The translations under genes were made by a program, and so were the position numbers. The notes under the pieces were generated by a model. The model was not told the origin of the DNA. It did not search any database and saw only the letters and a list, made by a program, of their open reading frames with translations. A stretch of DNA of 64,000 nt from Gemmatimonadota bacterium (GTDB taxonomy: Bacteria > Gemmatimonadota > Gemmatimonadetes > Gemmatimonadales > Gemmatimonadaceae): NCBI GenBank assembly GCA_016704465.1, contig JADJAD010000004.1, forward strand, positions 558,001 to 622,000. The letters are read 5' to 3'. Below, in pieces: positions 1 to 8,519 of the stretch; positions within the stretch are counted from its first letter, which is position 1; each line of letters starts with the position of its first letter.

Positions 1-1074
1 GGAGTCGTAGCGCTTGACGCGCTCCAGTTCCGACGTGAGCCGCTCGGTGAGGGCACGCCGGTTAAGGACCGCGGTCAGCGGGTCAGTCTGGGCCAGGACC
101 TCGAGCCGGCGGTTGTCGGCCATCGTGGTCTCGAGGACCTTCGCCCGTTGCACGGCAACGACCGCGGCCTTGACCACGGTGTCGGCGAACTCGACGTCCT
201 CGGCGGTGAGCGGCGGCTCGTTCATGGCGCGGCGCAGGAAGAAGACGCCGGCCTGGGTGGGTTCGAGCGCGAAGGGGAGGGCGATGACCGATCGTGTCGT
301 CACCGTCGTCCCGTCGCGTAGCCAACGCTTGCGGACATCGGCGTACAGGGGCGACTGCATGACGTCCTCCACGAGCACCGGGCGCCCCGAGTCGAGCGCG
401 AGGCGGATCTCGGGGTAACGTTCGAGGTCGAGTTCGAACCCGCGCGCCGAGGCCTGCTCGAAGGCAGTGGCCACGACACGAGGGCGCTCCCCCTCGCGCG
501 CCAGGATGACCGAGCAGAACGTCAGGTCGAGGGCGCGCGCGACCCGGCGCGCCAGCAAGTGGTAGATCTCGTCCGACGAGAGGTCGTCGGTGACGTCGTG
601 CAGGATGTCCACGAGCTTTCGGCGATTTTCCGCCTCCTCGCGCACCCGCTCCAGCTCCGCCTCGATGTCGCGCAACGTTTCGTTGGCACCCCGGAGGATG
701 GCCCGCATCCGCAGCTGCGCCTGGATGCGCGCCAGCAGTTCCTTGACGCGGAACGGCTTCTTCACGAAGTCGGCGGCCCCGAGCCCCAGCGTGCGGACCG
801 CCGCTTCCTCGGGCGGGAGGGACGACACCATCATGACCGGGACATCGCTCCACCGATCGTCTCCCTTGATGCGTTCGAGCAGCTGGTAGCCGTCGGCATC
901 GGGAAACATGACGTCGAGCAGGACGAGGTCCGGGGTGCGTTCGGCCATCAACTCCAGCACGCGAGACCCCTGGTGCGCCGAGACCACGTCGTAGCCGTGT
1001 TCCTTGAGCACCCATGTCATCGTTTGCACGATCGACGTATCGTCGTCGGCGATCAGGATACGGGCGCTAGCCAT
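1..1074 (-). CDS. Response regulator with receiver, GAF and (cut) GGDEF domains
   Basis: The gene runs off the left edge, so only its first 358 codons are visible. It begins with a CheY-like receiver: the acidic cluster ADDD at residues 9-12, the phosphoacceptor Asp54 in LVLLDVMFPD and the conserved Lys in DFVKKPF near 105. A short coiled linker follows (about 125-150), then a GAF-like domain (about 150-300). The visible end, DPLTAVLNRRAL, is the typical start of a diguanylate cyclase GGDEF domain, so a role in cyclic-di-GMP synthesis controlled by phosphorylation is inferred; the catalytic GGDEF motif itself lies outside the window. The ATG at 1074 overlaps the end of the upstream dehydratase gene by 8 nt, which suggests translational coupling. 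Domain calls are confident; the signal sensed is unknown. Confidence 0.88.
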   Translation of the reverse strand, partial: MASARILIADDDTSIVQTMTWVLKEHGYDVVSAHQGSRVLELMAERTPDLVLLDVMFPDADGYQLLERIKGDDRWSDVPVMMVSSLPPEEAAVRTLGLGAADFVKKPFRVKELLARIQAQLRMRAILRGANETLRDIEAELERVREEAENRRKLVDILHDVTDDLSSDEIYHLLARRVARALDLTFCSVILAREGERPRVVATAFEQASARGFELDLERYPEIRLALDSGRPVLVEDVMQSPLYADVRKRWLRDGTTVTTRSVIALPFALEPTQAGVFFLRRAMNEPPLTAEDVEFADTVVKAAVVAVQRAKVLETTMADNRRLEVLAQTDPLTAVLNRRALTERLTSELERVKRYDS

Positions 1075-2038
1075 TCGCCAACAGCTCCCGCAGTCCGTCC
1101 CACTCCACATTGCCCCCGCTCAGGACGCAGACCGTGCACTCGCCCGGGGCGGGCGTCACGACGCCGGCAAGGAGTGCCGCCACCGCGACGGCACCGCTCG
1201 GCTCGGCGACCAGCTTGGCGCGGTCCAGCAGCAGTCGCATGGCGCGGACCATGTCCGCGTCGTCCACCGTGACCACCTGGTCGAGGAAGGCCTGATGGTG
1301 CGCGAAGTTCGTGGTGCCAATGCGCACGGCCAGCAGGCCATCGGCGATGCTGTCCGTGTGTGACAGGGCGACCGGCTCCCCGGCCTCGCGCGCTTTTGAG
1401 AGTTTGGGCGCGCCCGACGGCTCGACGCCGATCACGCGACTGGCGGGGAGCAGGAGCTTGATCGCCGCCGCCACCCCGGCGCTGAGTCCGCCCCCGCCCA
1501 CCGGGACGACGACGGTCGTGAGTCCGGGCAGCTCCTCGGCAATCTCCAATCCTGCCGTCCCCTGCCCCGCGATGATGGTGGCATCGTCGTAGGGCGGCAC
1601 GAGCGTCATGCCGTGCAACGCGACCAGCTCCAGCGCCCGCTCCATCCGGTCGCGCGTGGTCGTGCCGGCCAGTTCGACCGTCGCCCCCAGCCGTTCGGCC
1701 CCGCCACGCTTGGCCGTCGTCACGTTCGTCGGCATCACCACAGTCGCCGGCACCCCGAACAGGCGGGCCGCGTAGGCGACCGCCTGCGCATGATTGCCCG
1801 ACGACGGAGCCACGACCCCGCGCGCTCGCGCGTCGGGCGAGAGCCGCGACAGGTACGTGTACGCCCCACGGAACTTGAAGGCGCCACCTCGTTGCAGCAT
1901 TTCCGGCTTGATCCAGACGTCGCCGGCGACGATGTCGCTCAGCGCGTCGAAACGAAGCAGGGGTGTTCGCACGGCGACGCCCCGCAGCAATGTGGCGGCG
2001 GAACGCAGGTCGTCGAGCGATACGAGGGGTGAGGTCAC
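1067..2038 (-). CDS. Threonine/serine dehydratase, PLP fold type II
   Basis: A complete fold-type II PLP enzyme of about 323 residues, the length of catabolic threonine dehydratases and serine racemases that lack an ACT domain. The PLP lysine is in GGAFKFRGA, the SSGNHAQAVAYAA helix follows, and the phosphate-binding loop is GGGGLSAG. Family chemistry is deamination of L-threonine or L-serine to the 2-oxoacid and ammonia in the cytosol; the exact substrate cannot be told by eye. The frame stays open further upstream (to 2299), but there it encodes only a low-complexity Ala-Thr-Pro-Pro repeat, so I chose the GTG at 2038 (start VTSPLVSLDDL). The stop overlaps the start of the regulator gene downstream by 8 nt. 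The absence of an ACT domain argues against isoleucine-feedback control. Confidence 0.85.
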   Translation of the reverse strand: MTSPLVSLDDLRSAATLLRGVAVRTPLLRFDALSDIVAGDVWIKPEMLQRGGAFKFRGAYTYLSRLSPDARARGVVAPSSGNHAQAVAYAARLFGVPATVVMPTNVTTAKRGGAERLGATVELAGTTTRDRMERALELVALHGMTLVPPYDDATIIAGQGTAGLEIAEELPGLTTVVVPVGGGGLSAGVAAAIKLLLPASRVIGVEPSGAPKLSKAREAGEPVALSHTDSIADGLLAVRIGTTNFAHHQAFLDQVVTVDDADMVRAMRLLLDRAKLVAEPSGAVAVAALLAGVVTPAPGECTVCVLSGGNVEWDGLRELLANG

Positions 2039-2589
2039 GTCCGGGGAGGGCGCGCGGGGGTCGGCGGGGGCTACGGCGGGCGGTGCGGCGGGCGGTGCGG
2101 CGGGCGGTGTTGCGGGCGGTGCGGCGGGCGGTGTTGCGGGCGGTGTTGCGGGCGGTGTTGCGGAACGTGCGGCGGTCGTCGAGCAGTGCCAGTTGTTACC
2201 TAGCAATGCATGGCGCGGGCCAAGCGTTTGGCGAGCGCGGGGCAATCTAGCGTACGCGCTCCACGCACAAGGTGATCTGCATCTTCGGCCTGCGCGCACG
2301 CGACGTCAATGTGACCGATCTCACCATACTGTCGCAGCAAACCGGAATGTGGTGACGCCGTCGCTCGCCGTAATTCCGGACGGCGACGTCACGCCAGGGG
2401 ACGCTCGGGTGCGCCGGAACGAGGCACGTGCCGCACCCGCTGCGCGTGCCGCCGCACTCGGCCGTGAGGCGCAATACGGGTGCGCAGTGGCGCGCATCCT
2501 ACACCGCACGGCATGGCGGCAGCAGGTCCCGGAGATGAGGGCGCCCTCACCAATCGAGGTGAGGCGCGCCGGCAGTACGCGAGTGGACC
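2039..2589. other. Intergenic region between gyrA and the dehydratase gene
   Basis: About 550 bases with no convincing gene. The dehydratase frame remains open through the 12-nt repeat nearest that gene, but its predicted peptide is only Ala/Thr/Pro repeats. The remainder holds no ORF with recognisable protein character. I saw no clear terminator after gyrA. Promoter elements for the dehydratase-regulator pair presumably lie here but cannot be identified with confidence. Confidence 0.5.
2076..2159. repeat. 12-nt tandem repeat, seven units
   Basis: Seven head-to-tail copies of a 12-base unit, gcgggcggtgcg or gcgggcggtgtt, followed by a decayed copy (2160-2171). The unit length is a multiple of three, so copy-number change would not shift the dehydratase frame if that frame were translated here; it would read as Ala-Thr-Pro-Pro or Ala-Ala-Pro-Pro units. 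It is more likely an untranslated leader repeat. Confidence 0.9.
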
Positions 2590-5118
2590 CTACTCGTCCT
2601 CACTCTCCAGTGTCAGTTCGGATGGGTCAGTCGGCGCGGTGTCGTCCTCGCCCTCGTCGCCTTCCTTGTCATCCGGCACCACGCGCGCCACGGCCTGCAC
2701 CACGTCGCCCGCGTCGAGGTTCACCAGCTTCACCCCCTGCGTGTTGCGCCCGGCCACTCGCACCTGCGAGACGGGAGAGCGGATGACCATCCCCGACTTG
2801 GTGATGAGCATGACCTCGTCCTCGGCGAGGACCTCCATCAGCGCGACCACATCGCCGGTCTTGTCGGTGCGATTGAGGGTCAGGATCCCCTTCCCGCCCC
2901 GCTTCTGCACGCGGTACTCATCAATGTGCGAGCACTTTCCGAGCCCCTTGGACGTGATGACCATCAGCGTCGCCTCACGCTTGACCACGACCATGCCGAC
3001 CACTTCGTCGTCGGGTCGCAGGGCCACCCCCTTCACGCCGGTGGTGTCACGACCCATCTCGCGGACATCGCCCTCGTGGAAGCGCACCGACAGGCCGTGT
3101 TTGGTGGCCAGCACGATGTCATTGGTGCCGTGCGTGATCTGCACGTCGATCAGCTTGTCGCCGTCCTCGATCTTGATCGCCTTGATCCCGGTGGAGCGCG
3201 GGTTCGAGTACTCGCTCAGCGCAGTCTTCTTGACCGTGCCCTTCCGGGTGCAGAAGAGCAGCGCCTGGTCCTTCGGGAAGTCGCGCACGAAGACCATCGA
3301 CCGGATCTTCGTGTCGGGCGTCGTGTTGATCAGGTTGACGATCGGCTTGCCCTTGGTCGCGCGCCCGGCTTGCGGGATCTCATACACCTTGAGCCAGAAG
3401 CAGCGGCCGTCGTCGGTGAAAATGAGGATGTAGTCGTGGGTCGAGCCGACATACATGCTCTCGATGAAGTCACCCTCGCGCAGGTCGGCGCCTGACGAGC
3501 CCATACCCCCGCGCCGCTGCTTGCGGTACGTGGAGATCGAGGTGCGCTTGATGTAGCCGGAGTGGGACACGGTGACGACCATGTCCTCCTCGGCGATCAG
3601 GTCCTCGATGGTGAACTCCCCATCGTCGCTGGTGATCTCGGTCCGGCGCGGATCGCCGTACTTCTCGGTCACCTGGATGAGTTCGGCCTTCATCACGGCC
3701 ATGCGCTGGTCCCTCGACGCGAGCAGCGCACGCAGGTCGGCGATCGCCGCGCGTACCTCGCCCAGCTCCTCTTCCAGCTTCTCGATCTCGAGGCCGGTGA
3801 GCTTGGCGAGGCGCATGTTCAGGATCGCCTCGGCCTGCCGTTCGCTCAGCGAGAACCGGGATTGCAGTTCCGCGCTCGCGCTCGGCGTGTCGTCGGCGCC
3901 TCGGATGAGCTTGATCACTTCGTCGATGTTGTCGACGGCAATCTTGAGCCCCTCGAGGATGTGCTCGCGCTCCAGCGCCTTGTCGAGGTCGAACTGCGTG
4001 CGCCGAACGATGACTTCGTGCCGGTGGGCGATGTAGTGCCCCAGCACATCGCGCAGCGGCATCACCTTGGGCACGAGCTGGCGCGTCTGCGGGTCGGGGA
4101 CGAGCGCGAGCATGATCACGCCAAACGACGCCTGCATCTGGGTGTGCTTGTACATCTGGTTGAGCACCACGCGCGGGATGGCGTCCCGCTTGAGCTCCAC
4201 CACGATGCGCATGCCGTCCTTGTCGGACTCGTTCCGCAGGTCGCTGATCCCTTCCAGCTTCTTCTCCTTCACCAGCGACACGATGTCCGTGACGATCTTG
4301 ATCGGGTTGACCTGGTACGGCACCTCGGTGATCACGATCTGCGAGCGTCCGGTCGATTCCTTTTCCTCGATCATCGCCCGCGCGCGCATCACGATCTTGC
4401 CGCGCCCGGTCTCCTGGTAATCCTTGATCCCCGCCCGGCCGTAGATGAAGCCGCCGGTGGGGAAGTCCGGCCCCTTGACGTACTTGCGGAGCTCCGTCGC
4501 GTCGAGATCGGGATTGTCGATGAGCGCGATGGTGGCGGCGACGATCTCCCGCAGGTTGTGCGGCGGAATGTTGGTCGCCATGCCGACCGCGATCCCGGAC
4601 GAGCCGTTGACCAGCAGGTTGGGGAACGACGCCGGCAGGACCTTGGGCTCTTGCAGCCGGTCATCGAAGTTCGGCGCGAAGTCGACGGTGTTCTTGTCGA
4701 TGTCGCCGAGCATGTCGACGGCGATCTGCGTCAGGCGTGCCTCGGTGTACCGATAGGCGGCCGCCGAGTCTCCCTCGATCGACCCGAAGTTCCCCTGCCC
4801 GTCGACCAGCGGGTAGCGCAGCGAGAACTCCTGCACCATGCGCACCAGCGCGTCGTAGACCGACGAGTCGCCGTGCGGGTGATACTTGCCGAGCACGTCG
4901 CCGACCACCGTTGCCGACTTCTTGAACGGACGCCCGGGCGTCAGGCCGAGCTCGTTCATCGCGTACAGCACGCGTCGATGCACCGGCTTCAGGCCATCGC
5001 GCACGTCGGGGAGCGCGCGCGAGACAATCACGCTCATCGAGTAGTTGATGAACGATTCCTGGATCTCTTCGTCGATCAGCCGGGGGACGATCCGTTCGCG
5101 TTGATTGGGCGCAGTCAT
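2590..5118 (-). CDS. gyrA: DNA gyrase subunit A
   Basis: A full-length GyrA of 842 residues starting at MTAPNQRERIVPRLIDEE; earlier in-frame codons give a non-homologous extension, so the ATG at 5118 is preferred. GyrA is the DNA breakage-reunion subunit of type II topoisomerase, partner of GyrB. The catalytic tyrosine is Tyr124 in AYRYTEARLT. The quinolone-resistance region HPHGDSSVYDALVRM keeps Ser85 and Asp89, the sensitive wild-type pattern (E. coli Ser83/Asp87). The C-terminal beta-pinwheel is present, but the GyrA box reads QRRGGMG (about residues 534-540), with Met where the consensus has a basic residue. The tail is acidic (DKEGDEGEDD). No gyrB is adjacent. ParC is the alternative, but a recognisable box and the length favour GyrA. 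Confidence 0.95.
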   Translation of the reverse strand: MTAPNQRERIVPRLIDEEIQESFINYSMSVIVSRALPDVRDGLKPVHRRVLYAMNELGLTPGRPFKKSATVVGDVLGKYHPHGDSSVYDALVRMVQEFSLRYPLVDGQGNFGSIEGDSAAAYRYTEARLTQIAVDMLGDIDKNTVDFAPNFDDRLQEPKVLPASFPNLLVNGSSGIAVGMATNIPPHNLREIVAATIALIDNPDLDATELRKYVKGPDFPTGGFIYGRAGIKDYQETGRGKIVMRARAMIEEKESTGRSQIVITEVPYQVNPIKIVTDIVSLVKEKKLEGISDLRNESDKDGMRIVVELKRDAIPRVVLNQMYKHTQMQASFGVIMLALVPDPQTRQLVPKVMPLRDVLGHYIAHRHEVIVRRTQFDLDKALEREHILEGLKIAVDNIDEVIKLIRGADDTPSASAELQSRFSLSERQAEAILNMRLAKLTGLEIEKLEEELGEVRAAIADLRALLASRDQRMAVMKAELIQVTEKYGDPRRTEITSDDGEFTIEDLIAEEDMVVTVSHSGYIKRTSISTYRKQRRGGMGSSGADLREGDFIESMYVGSTHDYILIFTDDGRCFWLKVYEIPQAGRATKGKPIVNLINTTPDTKIRSMVFVRDFPKDQALLFCTRKGTVKKTALSEYSNPRSTGIKAIKIEDGDKLIDVQITHGTNDIVLATKHGLSVRFHEGDVREMGRDTTGVKGVALRPDDEVVGMVVVKREATLMVITSKGLGKCSHIDEYRVQKRGGKGILTLNRTDKTGDVVALMEVLAEDEVMLITKSGMVIRSPVSQVRVAGRNTQGVKLVNLDAGDVVQAVARVVPDDKEGDEGEDDTAPTDPSELTLESEDE

Positions 5119-5403
5119 GAGGCCGGATTGCAGTGACGGTACGGCGGGAGGAAAGACGGTGAAAAATATCCGCACGCCGTGGGGAAATCAACTGCCGGCG
5201 ATATCCGTAAAACATTGGGAGTCCACCACTTGCGGACCTGCTGCCGTCGCCAGCCGTTCCCGTCTCCTGACGGCCGTCGTGCACCGGTCTTCGGGAAATG
5301 TTCGCCGGTGAGCCAGCGCCCGGCGCTCGGGCCAATCGCACGCGTCGCGCCCTCGCCGTCCCCATCTCGCAGGAGTACATTCGCCCGGCGTTTCCCCACC
5401 CCC
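5119..5403. promoter_or_regulatory. Divergent intergenic region gyrA / aminotransferase
   Basis: About 285 bases separate two divergently transcribed genes, so promoters in both directions must lie here. It includes a locally AT-richer patch (about 5160-5220, with aaaaatatccg and gtaaaacattggg) that is the likeliest place for the gyrA promoter. No consensus -35/-10 pair can be assigned with confidence. Confidence 0.4.
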
Positions 5404-6573
5404 ATGCGCATGCCAAGCTCACGTCGATCCTTCCTCGCCTCGATCGGCGCCGCCGGCGTCGGCGCACTCGCAGCTGCGCGTCCCGCGCACGCGCTCCCAT
5501 GGCTCTCGGCACGCGGCCGCGAGGCCGTCGCGGGCCAAGCCCCCAGGCTCGCACGCAGCGCGGCCGACCTGATCCTCCTCAACTCGAACGAGAATCCCTA
5601 CGGCCCCGCGTCCGACGCCATCGACGCCGTCATGCGCATGTTCGGCGTGTCGTCGCGCTATCCCGATGCGCCCGAGGAAGAGCTGCGGGCCGCCATCGCC
5701 GCGAATCACAAGGTCGCCGCGGAGTCGGTGCTCATCGGCTGCGGGTCGACCGAGATCCTGGCCATCGCCACCGACGCTTTCACCTCGGCGACCCGCGGCC
5801 TGCTGAGCGTCGCCCCCAGCTTCGAGACGCCGCGCGACGTTGCCGTTCGGAAGGGGATCCCGATGGAGGCGCTCGCGGTCGATGGCAGCTTCCGCATCGA
5901 CTTGCAGGCGATGTACGAACGGTGCCGCGGGGCCGGGATGCTCTTCATCTGTAACCCGAACAATCCCACCGGGACGCTACACGGCATCGGCGACCTCGTG
6001 CACTTCATCGGGCAGGTGAACGCCCGCTCGCCCGAGAGCTACGTCCTGGTCGACGAGGCGTACTTCGAGTATGTCGCCGACCCCACGTACGGCACCGCCA
6101 TCCCCGAAGCGGTGCGGAACCCGCGCGTCGTCGTCAGCCGCACCTTCTCCAAGGTGTTCGGACTGGCGGGGCTGCGCGCCGGCTACGCCATCGCCCATCC
6201 CGACACGATCCGGATGCTGGAGCCCTACCGCATTCCCAGCGGGGTGAACGTGTTCGCCGCGGCGGCGGCGATCGCCTCGCTCGAACTCCCCGAGCACCTT
6301 GTGCGGCAGCAGACGCTCAACGCCCAGGCGCGGGCCTACGCGGTGAGCGCCATGCAGCAGCTGGGCTTTGCCGTCGTCCCCTCGCACACGAACTTCTTCC
6401 TCACCGACATCAAGCGCGACCCACGCGCCTTCCAGTCGGCGATGCGCGCGCGCGGGGTGGCGGTCGGGCGACTGTTCCCGCCGCTCGCGACGCACGCTCG
6501 CATCTCGATCGGGACGATGGACGAGATGCGGACGGCGATGGCAGTCGCCGCCGAGGTGTTAGGCGGGGCCTGA
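5404..6573 (+). CDS. HisC-like PLP aminotransferase with Tat signal
   Basis: A fold-type I aminotransferase of 389 residues, closest in motifs to histidinol-phosphate aminotransferase. The substrate/PLP segment NSNENPYGP lies early, CNPNNPTGT gives the PLP-ring asparagine, VDEAYFEY the aspartate and SRTFSKVFGLAGLRAG the Schiff-base lysine. The ATG at 5404 gives an N-terminus with a twin-arginine motif (SRRSFLASIG, residues 6-15), a short Ala/Gly hydrophobic stretch and an ARPAHA cleavage-like site, so export by the Tat system is predicted. That is unusual, because true HisC is cytosolic. The gene stands alone, with no his genes nearby, so a role outside histidine synthesis is likely. The penultimate part contains VLGG with a rare TTA codon. 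Confidence 0.85.
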   Translation: MRMPSSRRSFLASIGAAGVGALAAARPAHALPWLSARGREAVAGQAPRLARSAADLILLNSNENPYGPASDAIDAVMRMFGVSSRYPDAPEEELRAAIAANHKVAAESVLIGCGSTEILAIATDAFTSATRGLLSVAPSFETPRDVAVRKGIPMEALAVDGSFRIDLQAMYERCRGAGMLFICNPNNPTGTLHGIGDLVHFIGQVNARSPESYVLVDEAYFEYVADPTYGTAIPEAVRNPRVVVSRTFSKVFGLAGLRAGYAIAHPDTIRMLEPYRIPSGVNVFAAAAAIASLELPEHLVRQQTLNAQARAYAVSAMQQLGFAVVPSHTNFFLTDIKRDPRAFQSAMRARGVAVGRLFPPLATHARISIGTMDEMRTAMAVAAEVLGGA

Positions 6574-6596
6574 ATTCCGCGGCTCGCCCGACGTTG

Positions 6597-8519
6597 CTAC
6601 GGCAGCTCCTGCACCGCCCGCCACGCCATGTCGATCGCCGCATCGGTGTACGCATACGCGGCAGCGTCGGAGTTGGCGATGGTGATATTGCCCAGGCGCT
6701 GGCGCCCGATTTCACACGGCGACTCGCCGGCTGGCCAGTCCGGGTCCCACAGCGAGCTGTACTCATACGCGTAGCCGTGCGACCAGCGATTCACCGTGAT
6801 CGCGGCAATGTCACGCGCAGGGTCGAAGCCGCCGGCACCCAGCATGCGACCCAGCTGCTCGCGCACGTTCCGCTCGTACTTGTCGTACGGCGTGCCTAAC
6901 AACTCCCCTCGCCCGGCCCGCTGCTGGTCGCGCACCGGGAGTCCGGGAACGCACGGGGTCCGGTGCATGGTCACGACAACCGGGTCGCTCGAGGCCCTGG
7001 CATAACGATAGCCGCCCATGCTCACCGGAAAGTCCATCGACATGTCGTGGAAGTACGACCCGGGGCAGAAGATCGAGCTGGTCTTGAGCTGTTCCAGCGC
7101 CTTCCAGTTGCGCAGCGCGACGTTGGCGTACACGAGCGGCACCTTGGACCCATACCGCAGGGCGGCCGCCTGCCGCGTCTCGATCTCGGGAACGATGTGC
7201 GGGATGATGGAGTTCCAGCACGCCATGACGCAGCGCGCGCCCTGCACGCGCTCCGCGCGCCCGTTGCGCACATACGTGACCTGGACGCCGCCGGCCGAGT
7301 TCTGCACGTGCACGGCGGTGGCGCTGAGTCGGAGGCGCACGCGTTGCGCGGGGCGATCGAGCGCCGCATAGTCGACCCTGGCCGGCACGATGTCGTGCAT
7401 CGTGCGCCCGGGGATGCTCCCGGGTATCAGGCGTCGCACCAGGAGGCGGGCGATGGACGCGTTGCCGTCGGGAAAATGGTGGATGTACGGCTCGTCGCTG
7501 GAGTGCAAGATCGCCGAGCGTCCCATGCCCGGGGCCGGCGAGTCGCCCAACCCCAACCCGGCAAAGCCGGGAAGTTCCAGCGGGACGCAGTCGCCGGCCG
7601 CCACGGCATCGATCCCGACGCCGAAGAGGTCGTGCGTGAAGGCCTGAAAGTACGGCATGGCCGCCCGCGAGAGCCGGCAGTACTGCGTGAGATAGGTGGC
7701 GTAGCTGGTCCTCGCGAGCAGTGCCCGCTTCTCGGGAATGCTGCGACCGGTCAGGAAGTCGGTGCGTGCGAGGTACAGGCGGGCGATTTCGTTCTTGACG
7801 GCATCGGACAGGGGCGTGCGCGTGAGAAAGGCGGTGATCGGCTCGCCTTCGTTGTGCAGCACGAGCCGGTCGCTGCCGAAGGTCTCCTTGTCGAAGAAGA
7901 CCGCGTCCTTCATGCCGCGTTTCTCGAAGAACTCCTGGTCGTACGCCGTGTCAAAGGCCTGCAAGTCCACCCCAAGGGTGCGCAGCAGTCCCTTGGCCTC
8001 GGGCGAGTAGCGCGATGGGGTGTCGATCGACTGCGTTCCGGCGTACGAAATGAGCGACGTGCCATCCACGGTGAACTCGTTGCGGCGCGCGTGACCGCCG
8101 AAATCATCGTGGTTGTCGAGGATCAGGATGCGGGCCCCGGTTCCCGCGCGCTGCTGGTAGAAATGCGCCGCGCTCAGCCCCGAGATCCCGGCCCCCACGA
8201 CGACCAGGTCGTAGCGCTCCGGCAGGTCGCTTGGCGTGCTCCATTCCTTGGGGGCCATGCGGTCGCGCACCCGGTGCGCGTCCTCGAACGCCCCGTCATG
8301 CGAGCCGCGCAGTCCCGTCCTGGCCGGCGGATAGTCCTGCGCCGATGCGTCGAGGATACCGTCCCGGAGCCATGCGCCTGGCGAACTCGCGCCCAGTGCA
8401 CCGATCCCGACGGCCAGACCGTTGAGGAAATCCCGCCGGTCGATCGGCCGGTCGAGCCCCAGGTCGCGGTCGCGAGGAGCATCGTGATCACGATGCGCGT
8501 CGCGGTCTGGGTCGCTCAT
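6597..8519 (-). CDS. Tat-exported FAD-dependent oxidase, spermidine-dehydrogenase-like
   Basis: A 640-residue flavoprotein. A twin-arginine signal (DRRDFLNGLAVGIGALG, residues about 27-43) is followed by a Rossmann dinucleotide-binding motif VVVGAGISGLSAAHF (about 106-120), and the C-terminal part has GNITIANSDAAAYAYTD, resembling the second FAD-contact region of NAD(P)-binding/amine oxidase proteins. Overall it matches the large Tat-exported family that includes spermidine dehydrogenase; the substrate here is inferred to be an amine but not proven. The ATG overlaps the stop of the upstream peptidase gene by 4 nt (ATGA), so both are probably made from one mRNA and both are exported. The acidic/basic N-terminal 25 residues (rich in Asp, Arg, His) before the RR motif form a long n-region. 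Confidence 0.85.
   Translation of the reverse strand: MSDPDRDAHRDHDAPRDRDLGLDRPIDRRDFLNGLAVGIGALGASSPGAWLRDGILDASAQDYPPARTGLRGSHDGAFEDAHRVRDRMAPKEWSTPSDLPERYDLVVVGAGISGLSAAHFYQQRAGTGARILILDNHDDFGGHARRNEFTVDGTSLISYAGTQSIDTPSRYSPEAKGLLRTLGVDLQAFDTAYDQEFFEKRGMKDAVFFDKETFGSDRLVLHNEGEPITAFLTRTPLSDAVKNEIARLYLARTDFLTGRSIPEKRALLARTSYATYLTQYCRLSRAAMPYFQAFTHDLFGVGIDAVAAGDCVPLELPGFAGLGLGDSPAPGMGRSAILHSSDEPYIHHFPDGNASIARLLVRRLIPGSIPGRTMHDIVPARVDYAALDRPAQRVRLRLSATAVHVQNSAGGVQVTYVRNGRAERVQGARCVMACWNSIIPHIVPEIETRQAAALRYGSKVPLVYANVALRNWKALEQLKTSSIFCPGSYFHDMSMDFPVSMGGYRYARASSDPVVVTMHRTPCVPGLPVRDQQRAGRGELLGTPYDKYERNVREQLGRMLGAGGFDPARDIAAITVNRWSHGYAYEYSSLWDPDWPAGESPCEIGRQRLGNITIANSDAAAYAYTDAAIDMAWRAVQELP

Noticed and set aside
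2076..2159. CRISPR array
   Set aside because: The units are contiguous with no spacers and are only 12 bases long.
2039..2299. Longer N-terminus for the threonine dehydratase
   Set aside because: It would add a low-complexity Thr/Ala-Pro repeat and an unrelated segment before a conserved start; a GTG at 2038 is a better fit.
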